34,494 bases of DNA from Pelomonas sp. Root1217. Lineage in GTDB: Bacteria > Pseudomonadota > Gammaproteobacteria > Burkholderiales > Burkholderiaceae_C. The position numbers were made by a program, and so were the translations under genes. Shown piece after piece: positions 13,528-22,146 of the stretch (its first letter is position 1; each line of letters opens with the position of its first letter). The DNA is taken from the NCBI RefSeq assembly GCF_001425705.1, contig NZ_LMDC01000004.1:682-35175 (forward strand), given 5' to 3'. The notes under the pieces were generated by a model. That model did no database searches and had not been told where the DNA came from. It worked only from the letters and a program-made list of their open reading frames with translations.

Positions 13528-15275
13528 AAGGTATCGAGCAAACGTTCAAACGCCCGGACGGACAGGTCGGCGTCATCCGCCGTCACAGACTCCAGCGGGT
13601 TGTGGCTGATCCCGCCGTTGCCACCACGCACGAACAGCATGGCCTGAGGCAGCAGCTCATGCATCTTCATCGCGTCATGGCCGGCGCCCGAGGGCAGGCG
13701 GTGGATGGGCAGGCCGAGCTCGGTGACTGCGACTTCCCAGCGCGACCGCCAGGCCGGATCACTTGGCGCGGCATTGGCGGCCAACGTAGGCTGCAGCGTG
13801 AAGCTCAAGCCGCGGCGCTGGCAGATCTCGTCGAGCCTGGCGCGCACGTCGGCGTCGAGTGCGTCGCGGGCTGAGTCGGTCGTCGCGCGCAGGTCGAGGC
13901 TGAAACGGCAGCGGCCCGGGATGACGTTGATGGAGCCCGAGGGCACTTCCAGCATGCCGACCGTGCCGACAACGTCCGGCACAGTTGCGGCCCGCTGTTC
14001 CGTGAACAGGATCAGCTCGGCCACCCCCGCCGCCGCGTCCCGCCGCTGGCCCATGGGCGTTGTGCCGGCATGGCTGGCCAGGCCGACGATCTCGCCGGTG
14101 TAGCGGCGGCTGCCGTTGATGCTGGTGACGATGCCCAAGGGCAGGTCCAGGCTGTCGAGGACCGGGCCTTGCTCGATGTGGACTTCGACAAAGCCGAGGT
14201 AGCGTGACGCGTCGCGCTTGACCGCCTGGATAGCCTGCGCCGTGCCCGGTAGCCCGGCGGCCTGCATCGCATCCCGCAGCGGGATGCCAGCCGCATCGGT
14301 CTGATCCAGCCAGGCGGGTTGGAAGGCACCGATCAGCGCGCTTGAGCCGAGAAAGTCTGCCGGGTAGCGTTGACCCTCTTCCTCGGAGAAGCCCACCACC
14401 TCGAGGCCAAAGGCCAAACGCTTGCCGGCGCGATGCAGCTCTCGCACGGCCAGCATGGGCACAAAGATGCCCAGCCGCCCATCGAAGCGGCCGGCGCGGC
14501 GCACGGTGTCGTAGTGGCTGCCAGTCAGCAACCGCTTGTCGGCGCCCGTGCCGTTGTAGACGCCCACGACATTGCCGACCGCATCGCGGCTGACCTCGTC
14601 AAAGCCGCAGTCGCGCATCCATGTCATCAGCTGCTCGGCGACGGCGGTGTGCGTGGGCGTGGCGTAGGTGCAGGTCAGAAAGTCCTCGGCCTCGCTGTGA
14701 ACGGCCAACTGGGCGCCCCAGTCCCACAGCTGCTCGCCCAGTTCAGGTCGAACGCCGAACTTGTCGTTGAGTCGGATCTCCGCGATGCGATGGATCTGGC
14801 GCAGGCACTCGGCGCGCTCCAGGTCGGGGTGGGCGCGCAGCCGCCGCTCGAAGGTCGCGATGATCTCGGCACGCGTGAAGCCGGTGCCACGCGGCCCGCG
14901 CACCGCCAGGATGAAGGGAAAGCCAAACCGCTCGTTGTACTTCGCATTGAGCAGTTGGAGCTTCTCGAACTCCTCGGGCGTGCAGGCCGTCAGCCCGGCC
15001 TTCTGCTGCTCATTCGTCGACTCCGCCGTCAGCTTGCCGGCGACGGCGGCCTTGCCGGCCAGCTCGGGGTGGGCGCGGATCAGGCCGAGCTGTTCATCCA
15101 CCGTCGCTTCGCGTACGACACGGGCCAGCGCGACCTTCAGCGCAGCCAGCGTCTTGAAGGGGCGCGCCACCGCCGCGCGCTCGGCGATCCACGGCGAGTG
15201 TTCGTAGGTGCCGTCCAGCAGGGCGACGAATTGGGTCACGCCGGCGGCGTTCAGCTGTTCAATGGTCAATGGCAT
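13524..15275 (-). CDS. Fused OHCU decarboxylase and allantoate amidohydrolase
   Basis: A 583-residue bifunctional protein. Residues 1-170 are UraD, which decarboxylates OHCU to S-allantoin: RAHPELAGK places the catalytic His at 69, with NEQQKAGL and FGFPFILAVRG also typical. Residues about 180-583 are an allantoate amidohydrolase of the AllC/hydantoinase-carbamoylase M20 type: GSHYDTV (252-258), FDGRLG (D265), SEEEGQRYP (298-300), VEVHIEQGP (H366) and GAGHDAMKM (H533), all intact. It carries out two non-consecutive steps, with allantoinase (PuuE) acting in between. The fusion is known from Burkholderiales. It lies in the puuE-side minus-strand group, just downstream of a palindromic repeat. 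Confidence 0.95.
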   Translation of the reverse strand: MPLTIEQLNAAGVTQFVALLDGTYEHSPWIAERAAVARPFKTLAALKVALARVVREATVDEQLGLIRAHPELAGKAAVAGKLTAESTNEQQKAGLTACTPEEFEKLQLLNAKYNERFGFPFILAVRGPRGTGFTRAEIIATFERRLRAHPDLERAECLRQIHRIAEIRLNDKFGVRPELGEQLWDWGAQLAVHSEAEDFLTCTYATPTHTAVAEQLMTWMRDCGFDEVSRDAVGNVVGVYNGTGADKRLLTGSHYDTVRRAGRFDGRLGIFVPMLAVRELHRAGKRLAFGLEVVGFSEEEGQRYPADFLGSSALIGAFQPAWLDQTDAAGIPLRDAMQAAGLPGTAQAIQAVKRDASRYLGFVEVHIEQGPVLDSLDLPLGIVTSINGSRRYTGEIVGLASHAGTTPMGQRRDAAAGVAELILFTEQRAATVPDVVGTVGMLEVPSGSINVIPGRCRFSLDLRATTDSARDALDADVRARLDEICQRRGLSFTLQPTLAANAAPSDPAWRSRWEVAVTELGLPIHRLPSGAGHDAMKMHELLPQAMLFVRGGNGGISHNPLESVTADDADLSVRAFERLLDTL

Positions 15276-15334
15276 GGCGGTCGGGTGCTCGGCGTGGGCC
15301 GGATCCTGAGTGTGACCCAGCGGGCACCGTCGAT

Positions 15335-15400
15335 CCGGCTTTGCCGGGCGACTGGTGCCGCCCCCTTGAGGGGGCGCGCGAAGCGCGTAGGGGGTGGGCC
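15335..15400. repeat. GC-rich intergenic palindromic repeat
   Basis: Three consecutive hairpins fill the gap between puuE and uraD-allC: CCGGC-TTT-GCCGG (15335-15347), CCCCC-TTGA-GGGGG (15361-15374) and CGCGC-GAA-GCGCG (15375-15387), followed by TAGGGGGTGGGCC. The core CCCCCTTGAGGGGGCGCG resembles a repeat seen between many Burkholderiales genes. It may stabilise or attenuate the puuE message ahead of the next gene. Confidence 0.6.
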
Positions 15401-15401
15401 A

Positions 15402-16367
15402 TTACTCCCAGACGAAGGCCGTCTTGGCGTCAAAGGGGTGAACGGCTTTCCAGTGTCGCGCGATGTCCAGCCGCCGGCAGACCCAGACGCGGTCATGCGC
15501 CTCGATGTGGTCCAGGAACTTCTGCAGGGCCCGCATGCGGCCCGGGCGGCCGAGCAGGCGGCAGTGCATGCCGATGCTCATCATCTTCGGGCTGTCGGCG
15601 CCCTCGGCATAGAGCACGTCGAAGCTGTCACGCAGGTATTCGAAGAAGGGCTCACCATGGCTGAAGCCCTGGGGCAGGGCGAAGCGCATGTCGTTGCAGT
15701 CCAGCGTGTAGGGCACGACGAGGTGCGGCGCCAGCTCGCCATTGGTCTTCCTGACCTGCAGCCAGAAGGGCAGGTCGTCGCCGTAGTAGTCGCTGTCGTA
15801 GTCGAAGCCGCCGAAATCGGCCACCAGGCGGCGGGTGTTGGGGCTGTCGCGGCCGGTGTACCAGCCCAGGCCGTGCGGGTCGCGGCCCAGGGTCAGGCGC
15901 TTGAGGCTGGCCATCGCCTGGGCCATGTGGGCACGCTCGGTGTCTTCGTCGATGTTCTGGTAGTGCACCCAGCGCCAGCCGTGGGAGGCGATCTCATGGT
16001 CCAGTTCGACAAAGGCCTGGGTCACGTCCGGGTGGCGCTCCAGCGCCATGCCGACGCCGAAGATGGTCAGCGGCAGCGCGCGCTGCTCGAACTCCTTCAG
16101 CAGCCGCCACACGCCCACGCGCGAGCCGTATTCGTAGATGCCTTCCATGCTCAGGTGCCGCGCCGGGAAGCTGGGCGGGTTGGCCATCTCGGACAGGAAC
16201 TGCTCGCTGCCGGCGTCGCCATGCAGCACGGAGTTCTCGCCGCCCTCTTCGTAGTTGAGGACGAACTGCACGGCCACCCGGGCGCCGCCGGGCCATTGCG
16301 CGTGCGGCGGGTTCTCGCCGTAGCCGACGAGGTCGCGGGGATACCGGGGCGGGTGGGGCGTGCTCAT
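15402..16367 (-). CDS. puuE: Allantoinase PuuE (polysaccharide-deacetylase type)
   Basis: About 321 residues of the metal-independent allantoinase family within the NodB/polysaccharide-deacetylase fold. It hydrolyses allantoin to allantoate. Diagnostic stretches are [19 protein letters not shown] at the N-terminus, [31 protein letters not shown] and [14 protein letters not shown], all characteristic of PuuE. I prefer the ATG at 16367 ([10 protein letters not shown]) to 16385, since family members start close to PRDLVGYG; the longer form is possible. It is transcribed divergently from uraH with only 14-32 bases between start codons. The downstream gene uraD-allC performs the flanking steps of the pathway. 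Confidence 0.95.
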   Translation of the reverse strand: MSTPHPPRYPRDLVGYGENPPHAQWPGGARVAVQFVLNYEEGGENSVLHGDAGSEQFLSEMANPPSFPARHLSMEGIYEYGSRVGVWRLLKEFEQRALPLTIFGVGMALERHPDVTQAFVELDHEIASHGWRWVHYQNIDEDTERAHMAQAMASLKRLTLGRDPHGLGWYTGRDSPNTRRLVADFGGFDYDSDYYGDDLPFWLQVRKTNGELAPHLVVPYTLDCNDMRFALPQGFSHGEPFFEYLRDSFDVLYAEGADSPKMMSIGMHCRLLGRPGRMRALQKFLDHIEAHDRVWVCRRLDIARHWKAVHPFDAKTAFVWE

Positions 16368-16370
16368 CCC

Positions 16371-16376
16371 TACACT
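16371..16376 (+). promoter_or_regulatory. Possible -10 element for uraH
   Basis: TACACT lies 24 bases upstream of the uraH ATG, inside the very short divergent gap with puuE. There is no good -35 match at 17 bases, so an activator may be needed or the call may be wrong. Confidence 0.25.
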
Positions 16377-16399
16377 TTGCATCAATCGATGGAGATTCC

Positions 16400-16753
16400 A
16401 TGGGCAAGCTCACAACACATGTTCTCGACACCGCCAACGGCTGCCCGGCCGCCGGCATGGCCGTGCGCCTGTACCGCTTTGACGCCGAAGGCCCCAAATG
16501 GCTGCGCAGCCTGCACCTGAATGGGGACGGCCGCGCCGACGGCCCGCTGCTGGACGGTGCAACCTTCACCGCCGGGCGCTACCGCCTGGTCTTCGAGCTG
16601 GCAGCCTATTTCCGCGGCCGCGGCCAAACCTTGCCGGAGCCGGCATTCCTGGATGAAGTGCCGCTGGACTTCGGTATCGCTGATGAGGACAGCCACTATC
16701 ACGTGCCGCTGCTGGCCTCGCCGTGGGCTTACTCGACCTACCGTGGCAGCTGA
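16400..16753 (+). CDS. uraH: 5-hydroxyisourate hydrolase
   Basis: A 117-residue transthyretin-like protein, the normal length of the family. It hydrolyses 5-hydroxyisourate, the product of urate oxidase, to OHCU. The family signatures are visible: [17 protein letters not shown] at the N-terminus (active-site His), the Arg-containing strand region near [11 protein letters not shown], and the C-terminal YSTYRGS that closes the active site. GGAG precedes the ATG. It works between PuuD and the UraD domain encoded on both sides. A small membrane-protein ORF overlaps its last 11 bases. Confidence 0.96.
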   Translation: MGKLTTHVLDTANGCPAAGMAVRLYRFDAEGPKWLRSLHLNGDGRADGPLLDGATFTAGRYRLVFELAAYFRGRGQTLPEPAFLDEVPLDFGIADEDSHYHVPLLASPWAYSTYRGS

Positions 16754-16967
16754 ACCTTCACCAAAGCGCTCCCGCTGGGTCGAAGGTCTCGGCGATGGCC
16801 TCTATGGGCTTGTCGATGGGCTGGCGATGTTCGGCCTGTGGAGTGGTGGTGCTGTCGCTGCGGCTTTCGGCAGATTCATGCTGGGTGGTGCGTTGGCCGT
16901 ATTGGGCTTGGGTGTATTCCTGCGCTTCAAGCGTCTGCGGATGAAGAGAAAGGCCAAGCGTGCCTGA
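16743..16967 (+). CDS. Small membrane protein between uraH and xdhC
   Basis: A 74-residue ORF starting with GTG that overlaps the end of uraH by 11 bases and the start of xdhC by 8, a layout typical of translationally coupled operon genes. It has a charged N-terminus ([14 protein letters not shown]), one or two hydrophobic segments ([20 protein letters not shown] and [14 protein letters not shown], residues about 27-60) and a strongly basic tail ([14 protein letters not shown]). I do not know a named family. It could help assemble or locate the membrane-bound PuuD, but that is speculation. Confidence 0.5.
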   Translation: MAAEPSPKRSRWVEGLGDGLYGLVDGLAMFGLWSGGAVAAAFGRFMLGGALAVLGLGVFLRFKRLRMKRKAKRA

Positions 16968-17727
16968 ATCTGCTTGCATCCTCGTCACCGTTGCCCGCTT
17001 CACCGGAAGCGTGCCGCGCGAGGTGGGCGCCTGGATGACGGTGGCTGCAGATGGCATCAGCGGGACGGTCGGCGGCGGCCATCTGGAATTCGACGCTATT
17101 GCCCGGGCACGAGCCGCGCTGGCTGGCAGCGAGCTGGCCGACGAGGTGCGCTACCCCCTTGGGCCGAGCCTGGGTCAATGCTGCGGCGGCGTGGTCTGGT
17201 TGCGCTTCGAGCGCATCACTGTGGGCGAGGATCTGGCCGCCCGACTGCCCCTGCGATCGCTGCGCCCCCTGGCGCTGTTCGGCGCCGGCCACGTCGGCCT
17301 GGCCATCGCCCATATCGCCCGCGAGTTGCCGCTGGCACTGCACTGGATCGACAGCCGCGAGGATCAGTTTCCTGTAGAGCCGCCCGCGAACGGCTGGCGC
17401 CAGGAGATCTGCGACCCACCAGCCGATGCTGTGGGCGACCTCGCATCCGGCTCGGCCGCCCTCGTCATGACCCACAACCATGCCGAGGACTTCGAGATCA
17501 TTGCCGCCTGCCTGAAGCGCCAGCGCGAGCGGGGCGACCTGGCCTTTATCGGCATGATCGGCAGCCGCACCAAATGGGCGAGCTTCCGTCAGCGGTTGGA
17601 GGCCCGCGGATTCACGGAGGCCGACCTGGCTCGGGTCGTCTGCCCCATCGGGGTGCGCGGCGTGGCCGGCAAGCAGCCGACAGTCATCGCAGTTGCGGTG
17701 TTGGCACAGGTTCTTGCATTGCCGTGA
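16960..17727 (+). CDS. xdhC: Xanthine dehydrogenase accessory protein XdhC
   Basis: A 255-residue XdhC-family protein, which binds molybdenum cofactor, promotes its sulfuration and delivers it to xanthine dehydrogenase. The N-terminal XdhC/CoxI domain shows GSVPREVGAWMTV, GTVGGGHLEFD and LGPSLGQCCGGVVWLRFE (the conserved Cys pair), followed by a Rossmann-like domain beginning LFGAGHVGLAIAH and ending with FIGMIGSRTKW. The start is GTG 16960, overlapping the small upstream ORF; AAGAGAAAGG may serve as the ribosome-binding site. The xdhA and xdhB subunits are not in the window. Its location links hypoxanthine/xanthine oxidation with urate breakdown. Confidence 0.95.
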   Translation: MPESACILVTVARFTGSVPREVGAWMTVAADGISGTVGGGHLEFDAIARARAALAGSELADEVRYPLGPSLGQCCGGVVWLRFERITVGEDLAARLPLRSLRPLALFGAGHVGLAIAHIARELPLALHWIDSREDQFPVEPPANGWRQEICDPPADAVGDLASGSAALVMTHNHAEDFEIIAACLKRQRERGDLAFIGMIGSRTKWASFRQRLEARGFTEADLARVVCPIGVRGVAGKQPTVIAVAVLAQVLALP

Positions 17728-17857
17728 ACGAAATCGCGGCACGCGGAGTTACAACACCGGCGTCGAGCTTTCGAGACCTTCGGAGGCAGCCAATACCCCT
17801 ACGCTGCAGGATCATTTTTTGCTGTTTGCACTCATGCGCCCCGACACGGAGATTTTG

Positions 17858-17926
17858 ATGGCCCAACCCGTTCTTTCGACGCCGGCGGCGGCGCCCGCTG
17901 CGGTGGGCGTGTGCACGAAGAATTGA
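17858..17926 (+). CDS. Possible 22-residue leader peptide ahead of the chemoreceptor
   Basis: A short [23 protein letters not shown] plus KN, preceded by a good GGAG at a 6-base spacing. Its stop codon is one base before the chemoreceptor ATG, and the chemoreceptor itself lacks a clear Shine-Dalgarno. This layout suggests translational coupling. It could equally be a chance ORF in alanine-rich DNA. Confidence 0.3.
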   Translation: MAQPVLSTPAAAPAAVGVCTKN

Positions 17927-17927
17927 C

Positions 17928-19466
17928 ATGGCGTTGAACGAGAAGCGGGCCGGGCTGTCGACCGCGCAAAAGCTTGGGTTGGCCTTTGGCTGGCTGGTCG
18001 TGCTGACCGTGGCACTCGGCGTGGCGGCGCTGCAATCGCTGGGGCAGGCACTCATCTGGAGCCTGCTCGTCACCAGCCTGCTGTCCGTCGTGGCGCTGGC
18101 CGTCGTGCTGTCGCGTGCGCTGCTGCGCGAGCTGGGCGGCGAGCCGCGCGTCGTGGCGCAGCAACTGCAATATGTTGCCCAAGGTGACCTGACCCACCAC
18201 GTGCCCGTCAAACCCGGCGACCAGGCCAGCGTGATGGCGGGTCTGGCGCAGATGCAGCAGCGGCTCATCACGGTTGTCGCCCAGGTGCGCGAGGGCGCCG
18301 AGAGCGTGGCCATGGCCAGCGCGGAAATCGCCACCGGCAACACCGACCTCTCCCACCGCACCGAGTTGCAGGCCGCGGAGTTGCAGCGCACGGCTGGCGC
18401 GATGGAGACGCTGCGCCAGCAGGTGCTGCTCGGTGCGGACCATGCGCGCGATGCCAGCAGCGTGGCCACGACCGCTTGCGGCGTGGCCGAGCGCGGCGGT
18501 GCCGTGGTGGGCGGGGTGGTGGACACCATGCAGGCCATCAGCCACGGCTCGGCACGTATCGCCGAGATCATCAGCGTCATCGACGGCATCGCCTTCCAGA
18601 CCAACATCCTGGCGCTCAATGCCGCAGTGGAGGCGGCTCGCGCGGGTGAGCAGGGCCGAGGCTTTGCGGTTGTCGCCGGCGAAGTGCGCGGCCTTGCGCA
18701 ACGCAGCGCCAGCGCGGCCAAGGAGATCAAGCAGCTCATCGCCGACAGCGGCGAGCGGGTGCAGCAGGGATCGCGGCAGGTGGACGGCGCGGGCGAGACG
18801 ATGCAGCAGGTGGTGGATGCCATTCAGAAGGTGGACCGCATCGTCAACGAGATCAGCGCCGCTGGCGCCGTGCAGGCCAGGCACGTGAACGACGTGGGCG
18901 AATCCGTCGTCCAGATGGACCGCAGCACGCAGCAGAACGCTGCGCTGGTGGAGCAGAGCGCCGCCGCCGCGGAAAGCCTGCGCGATCAGGCGCAGCAACT
19001 CGTCGGCGCCGTCGCGTTCTTCCGCCTGCACACGGCCGGCAACCCCCAGGCCCTCATTGCCGACATGCAGGCGCGCCTGGCCCAGCTCGGCGCGGCTGAG
19101 CTGCGGGGCACTGAAACATCAGGCGGCAAGCAGGTGCCCGGCCTCTACTTCGGCGCGCGCAAGCTGAACAACGATTACGAACTGGTGGACGACATCAAGA
19201 GGAAGACCGGCGCCACGGCCACGGTGTTCGTGAAGTCCGGCGACGAGTTCGTGCGCATCAGCACCAATGTGCTCACGCCCGAGGGCACACGCGGCGTGGG
19301 CACGCCGCTGGCGCGGGCCAAGGCCTACGAGACGATCAGCCGGGGCCAGGCCTTCAGCGGGGAAGTGGAAGTGCTGGGTAAACGGTTCGACGCCTGCTAC
19401 AGCCCGATCAAGGACGGCCGCGGCGCAGTGATCGGCGTCGCCTACGTCGGGTTCAAGAAGGGCTGA
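17928..19466 (+). CDS. Methyl-accepting chemotaxis protein with C-terminal Cache-like domain
   Basis: A 512-residue chemoreceptor with unusual architecture. Two closely spaced membrane helices (residues about 17-35 and 42-62) leave almost no periplasmic loop. A HAMP region (about 63-115) and the methylation/signalling helices follow, with the hairpin tip [20 protein letters not shown] at 219-238. After the signalling helix (ending about 365), residues 396-512 look like a Cache-type sensor: [59 protein letters not shown]. This domain is normally periplasmic and N-terminal; here it must be cytoplasmic. The cluster suggests a purine-related ligand, which is inference. Confidence 0.92.
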   Translation: MALNEKRAGLSTAQKLGLAFGWLVVLTVALGVAALQSLGQALIWSLLVTSLLSVVALAVVLSRALLRELGGEPRVVAQQLQYVAQGDLTHHVPVKPGDQASVMAGLAQMQQRLITVVAQVREGAESVAMASAEIATGNTDLSHRTELQAAELQRTAGAMETLRQQVLLGADHARDASSVATTACGVAERGGAVVGGVVDTMQAISHGSARIAEIISVIDGIAFQTNILALNAAVEAARAGEQGRGFAVVAGEVRGLAQRSASAAKEIKQLIADSGERVQQGSRQVDGAGETMQQVVDAIQKVDRIVNEISAAGAVQARHVNDVGESVVQMDRSTQQNAALVEQSAAAAESLRDQAQQLVGAVAFFRLHTAGNPQALIADMQARLAQLGAAELRGTETSGGKQVPGLYFGARKLNNDYELVDDIKRKTGATATVFVKSGDEFVRISTNVLTPEGTRGVGTPLARAKAYETISRGQAFSGEVEVLGKRFDACYSPIKDGRGAVIGVAYVGFKKG

Positions 19467-19549
19467 CACCAAGCCTGCCGCTGCTGCATACACTGCGGCC
19501 CTGTCGCAGCGGTGTCGGGCAACGGAAACGCCCGCTGACGCGACCCCTG

Positions 19550-19578
19550 GGCCCCACAGCACCCGCCGTGGTGGGGCC
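19550..19578 (+). other. Hairpin in the leader of puuD
   Basis: GGCCCCAC (19550-19557) pairs perfectly with GTGGGGCC (19571-19578) across a 13-base loop, 20 bases before the puuD ATG. No T-run follows. It could shape translation of puuD or limit read-through from the chemoreceptor gene. Confidence 0.35.
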
Positions 19579-19598
19579 GTGCGAGAACACCACCGCTC

Positions 19599-20777
19599 AT
19601 GGATATCTACCTCCTCGACTGGGCCAGCCTGCTGCTGCGCTGGCTGCACGTCATCACCGTCATCGCCTGGATCGGCGCGTCCTTCTACTTCGTCTGGCTG
19701 GACAACCACCTCGTCAAGCCGACTGCTGATGACCTCAAGGCCAAGGGCGTGGACGGAGAACTCTGGGCCGTGCACGGCGGCGGCTTCTACAACCCGCAGA
19801 AGTACATGGTGGCGCCGGGCAACCTGCCGCAGGACTTGCACTGGTTCTATTGGGAGAGCTACTGGACGTGGATGAGCGGTTTTGCGCTCTTCGTCGTGCT
19901 CTACCTGTGCAATGCCAACCAGATGCTGATCGACCCGCGTGTCCATGCCTGGAGCGCGCCCTGGCAGGCTGTGGCGGCGGCGCTGGGCTTCCTGGTCGTC
20001 GGCTCGGCCGTCTATGACATCGCCTGCCAGGCCCTGGGCCGCACCAAGGATGGGCAGATCGGCCATGACGGCCGCGTGATGGCCGTCGTGGCGGCCTTTA
20101 TCGCGCTGGAGAGCTGGCTGGCCTGTCATCTCTTTGCCGGCCGGGCGGCCTTTCTGATCGTCGGCGCGACGCTGGCCACCATGATGACGGCCAACGTCGC
20201 GCACTGGATCATCCCGGGCCAGAAGAAGGTCATCGCACAGATGCGCGCCGGCCAGAAGCCCGACCCCATCTACGGCCAGCGCGGCAAGCAGCGCAGCGTC
20301 CACAACACCTATTTCGGCCTGCCGGTGCTGGTCGCGATGCTCAGCAACCACTACGGCATGCTGTACCAACGGCCGGACAACTGGCTGGTGCTGTGCGTGT
20401 TGATGGCCGCGGGCGTGTCGATCCGCATCTTCTTCGTGAAGCGGCACAAGGGCGTGAACAGCTGGGATTCGCTAGGCTTGGCAGCGCTGCTCATCGGCGG
20501 GCTCATCGTCAGGATGGCGCCCGCGCCGCAGGCCGCCGCGGCCGCGCCGGTCACGCTGGAGCAGGTGCAGGCGATTGCCGCCCAGCGCTGCCTTGCCTGC
20601 CATACCGGCGAGGTGGCGCAAAAGGGCGTGCGGCTGGATTCAGCGGAGGGCTTGAGCGCCCACAAGGCCCAGATCTACCAGCAGGTCATCGTGCAGCGCG
20701 CCATGCCGCTGAACAACGCGACCGGCCTGACGGAAGAAGAGCGTGCGTTGATTGGCCGTTGGGCTCAGCAGCCATGA
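19599..20777 (+). CDS. puuD: Membrane-bound urate oxidase PuuD with cytochrome c domain
   Basis: A 392-residue integral membrane urate hydroxylase, converting urate to 5-hydroxyisourate. About eight membrane segments cover residues 1-305, starting with LLLRWLHVITVIAWIGASFY; conserved loops include GGGFYNPQKYMVAPGNLP and HWFYWESYWTWMSGF. The C-terminal domain (about 318-392) is a class I cytochrome c with CLACH at 331-335 and a likely axial Met in RAMPLNN (M369). Electrons therefore go to a respiratory chain rather than to oxygen directly, avoiding peroxide. It is followed after 7 bases by glycerate kinase. UraH, UraD and PuuE in the same island take the product further. Confidence 0.96.
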   Translation: MDIYLLDWASLLLRWLHVITVIAWIGASFYFVWLDNHLVKPTADDLKAKGVDGELWAVHGGGFYNPQKYMVAPGNLPQDLHWFYWESYWTWMSGFALFVVLYLCNANQMLIDPRVHAWSAPWQAVAAALGFLVVGSAVYDIACQALGRTKDGQIGHDGRVMAVVAAFIALESWLACHLFAGRAAFLIVGATLATMMTANVAHWIIPGQKKVIAQMRAGQKPDPIYGQRGKQRSVHNTYFGLPVLVAMLSNHYGMLYQRPDNWLVLCVLMAAGVSIRIFFVKRHKGVNSWDSLGLAALLIGGLIVRMAPAPQAAAAAPVTLEQVQAIAAQRCLACHTGEVAQKGVRLDSAEGLSAHKAQIYQQVIVQRAMPLNNATGLTEEERALIGRWAQQP

Positions 20778-20784
20778 GCCTGGC

Positions 20785-22071
20785 ATGAGTCCGGACCCGC
20801 GCGCACTGCTGCGGCAGCTCTATGACGTGGCCGTCGCGCGGGCGCTGCCCGGGCGGGTGCTGGCGGCGCATTTGCCGCCGCCGCCCAAGGGCCGCACCCT
20901 TGTGCTTGGCGCGGGCAAGGCGGGCGGTTCCATGGCCCAGGCGCTGGAGGCTGCGTGGCCAGCTGACGCCAAGCTGTCGGGCCTCGTCATCACCCGCTAC
21001 GGCCATGTGCCGCCCGGCTACAAGCCACGCCGGCTGCAGGTCGTCGAGGCGGCGCATCCCGTGCCCGACGCCGCCGGCCTGTCCGCCAGCGAGAAGCTGC
21101 TGGCCCTGACCCGCGGGCTGACTGCCGACGACCTGGTCATCTGCCTGATCTCCGGCGGCGGCTCCGCATTGATGAGCCTGCCCGCCCCCGGCCTGACGCT
21201 GGCCGACAAGCAAGCGATCAACCGCGCCCTGCTGAACAGCGGCGCGGCCATCGACGAGATGAACTGCGTGCGCAAGCATCTGTCCGCGATCAAGGGTGGG
21301 CGTCTGGCCGCCGCCTGCGCGCCGGCGCGCGTGCTGACGCTGGCGATCAGCGACGTACCCGGCGACGACCCGGCCGTCATCGCCTCTGGCCCGACGGTGG
21401 CCGACCCGACCACTTGCGCTGACGCGCTGGCCATCTGCCGGCGCTACAAGATTGAACTGCCCTCCGCGGCCCGCGCCGGACTCGCGTCGGGCGCCTTCGA
21501 GACGCCCAAGCCCGGCGACTTCGCCCTAGCTGGCCATGCACTCGTCATGCTGTCCACGCCGCAAGTGAGCCTGGAGGCGGCCGCGGCCTTTGCCCGCGAG
21601 CAGGGCATTGCCGCCTACATCCTCAGCGACGAGATCGAAGGCGAGTCGCGCGTGGTCGGCGGCATGCATGCGGCGCTGGCTCGCGCTGTCGTGCGCCGCG
21701 GCGAGCCCTTTGCCAGGCCCTGCGTGATCCTGTCCGGCGGCGAGACGACGGTGACCGTTAACCCGACCCGACCCTCCGGCCAGGGTGGCCGCGCCACCGA
21801 ATTCCTGCTCGGCTGTGCGCTGGCCCTGCAGTGCGAGCCCGGCGTCTATGCGCTGGCCGCCGACACCGACGGCATCGACGGTGTTGGCCCCCATGCCGGT
21901 GCCTTGCTGACTCCCAGCAGCCTGGGCCGCGCCCGCGCCCTGGGGCTCAATCCGCAGGCCCTGCTGGACGCGCACGACAGCGCCAGCTTCTTCGCGCCGC
22001 TGGGCGACCTGCTCGCCCCGGGGCCGAGCTTCACGAATGTGAATGACTTCCGCGCATTGCTGATCGTTTAG
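20785..22071 (+). CDS. Glycerate 2-kinase (GckA/TtuD, MOFRL family)
   Basis: A 428-residue class II glycerate kinase, phosphorylating D-glycerate to 2-phosphoglycerate. The DUF4147 N-terminal domain shows LVLGAGKAGGSMAQALE, GLVITRYGHVPPGYKPRRLQ and the LISGGGSALMSLPAPG motif (near residue 130); the C-terminal MOFRL domain shows ILSGGETTVTV, GRATEFLLGCALAL and ALAADTDGIDGVG. ATG 20785 is chosen, 7 bases after puuD. Older literature calls relatives hydroxypyruvate reductase TtuD. Here it would feed glyoxylate carbon from ureidoglycolate, via tartronate semialdehyde and glycerate, into glycolysis. Confidence 0.93.
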   Translation: MSPDPRALLRQLYDVAVARALPGRVLAAHLPPPPKGRTLVLGAGKAGGSMAQALEAAWPADAKLSGLVITRYGHVPPGYKPRRLQVVEAAHPVPDAAGLSASEKLLALTRGLTADDLVICLISGGGSALMSLPAPGLTLADKQAINRALLNSGAAIDEMNCVRKHLSAIKGGRLAAACAPARVLTLAISDVPGDDPAVIASGPTVADPTTCADALAICRRYKIELPSAARAGLASGAFETPKPGDFALAGHALVMLSTPQVSLEAAAAFAREQGIAAYILSDEIEGESRVVGGMHAALARAVVRRGEPFARPCVILSGGETTVTVNPTRPSGQGGRATEFLLGCALALQCEPGVYALAADTDGIDGVGPHAGALLTPSSLGRARALGLNPQALLDAHDSASFFAPLGDLLAPGPSFTNVNDFRALLIV

Positions 22072-22146
22072 GGGAGGTGAAGTCCATGGCGGGGCCGTGG
22101 CCTTCGTCCTAGACTGGCCCGACTGTCATCGCCCCGGAGGTCAAAG

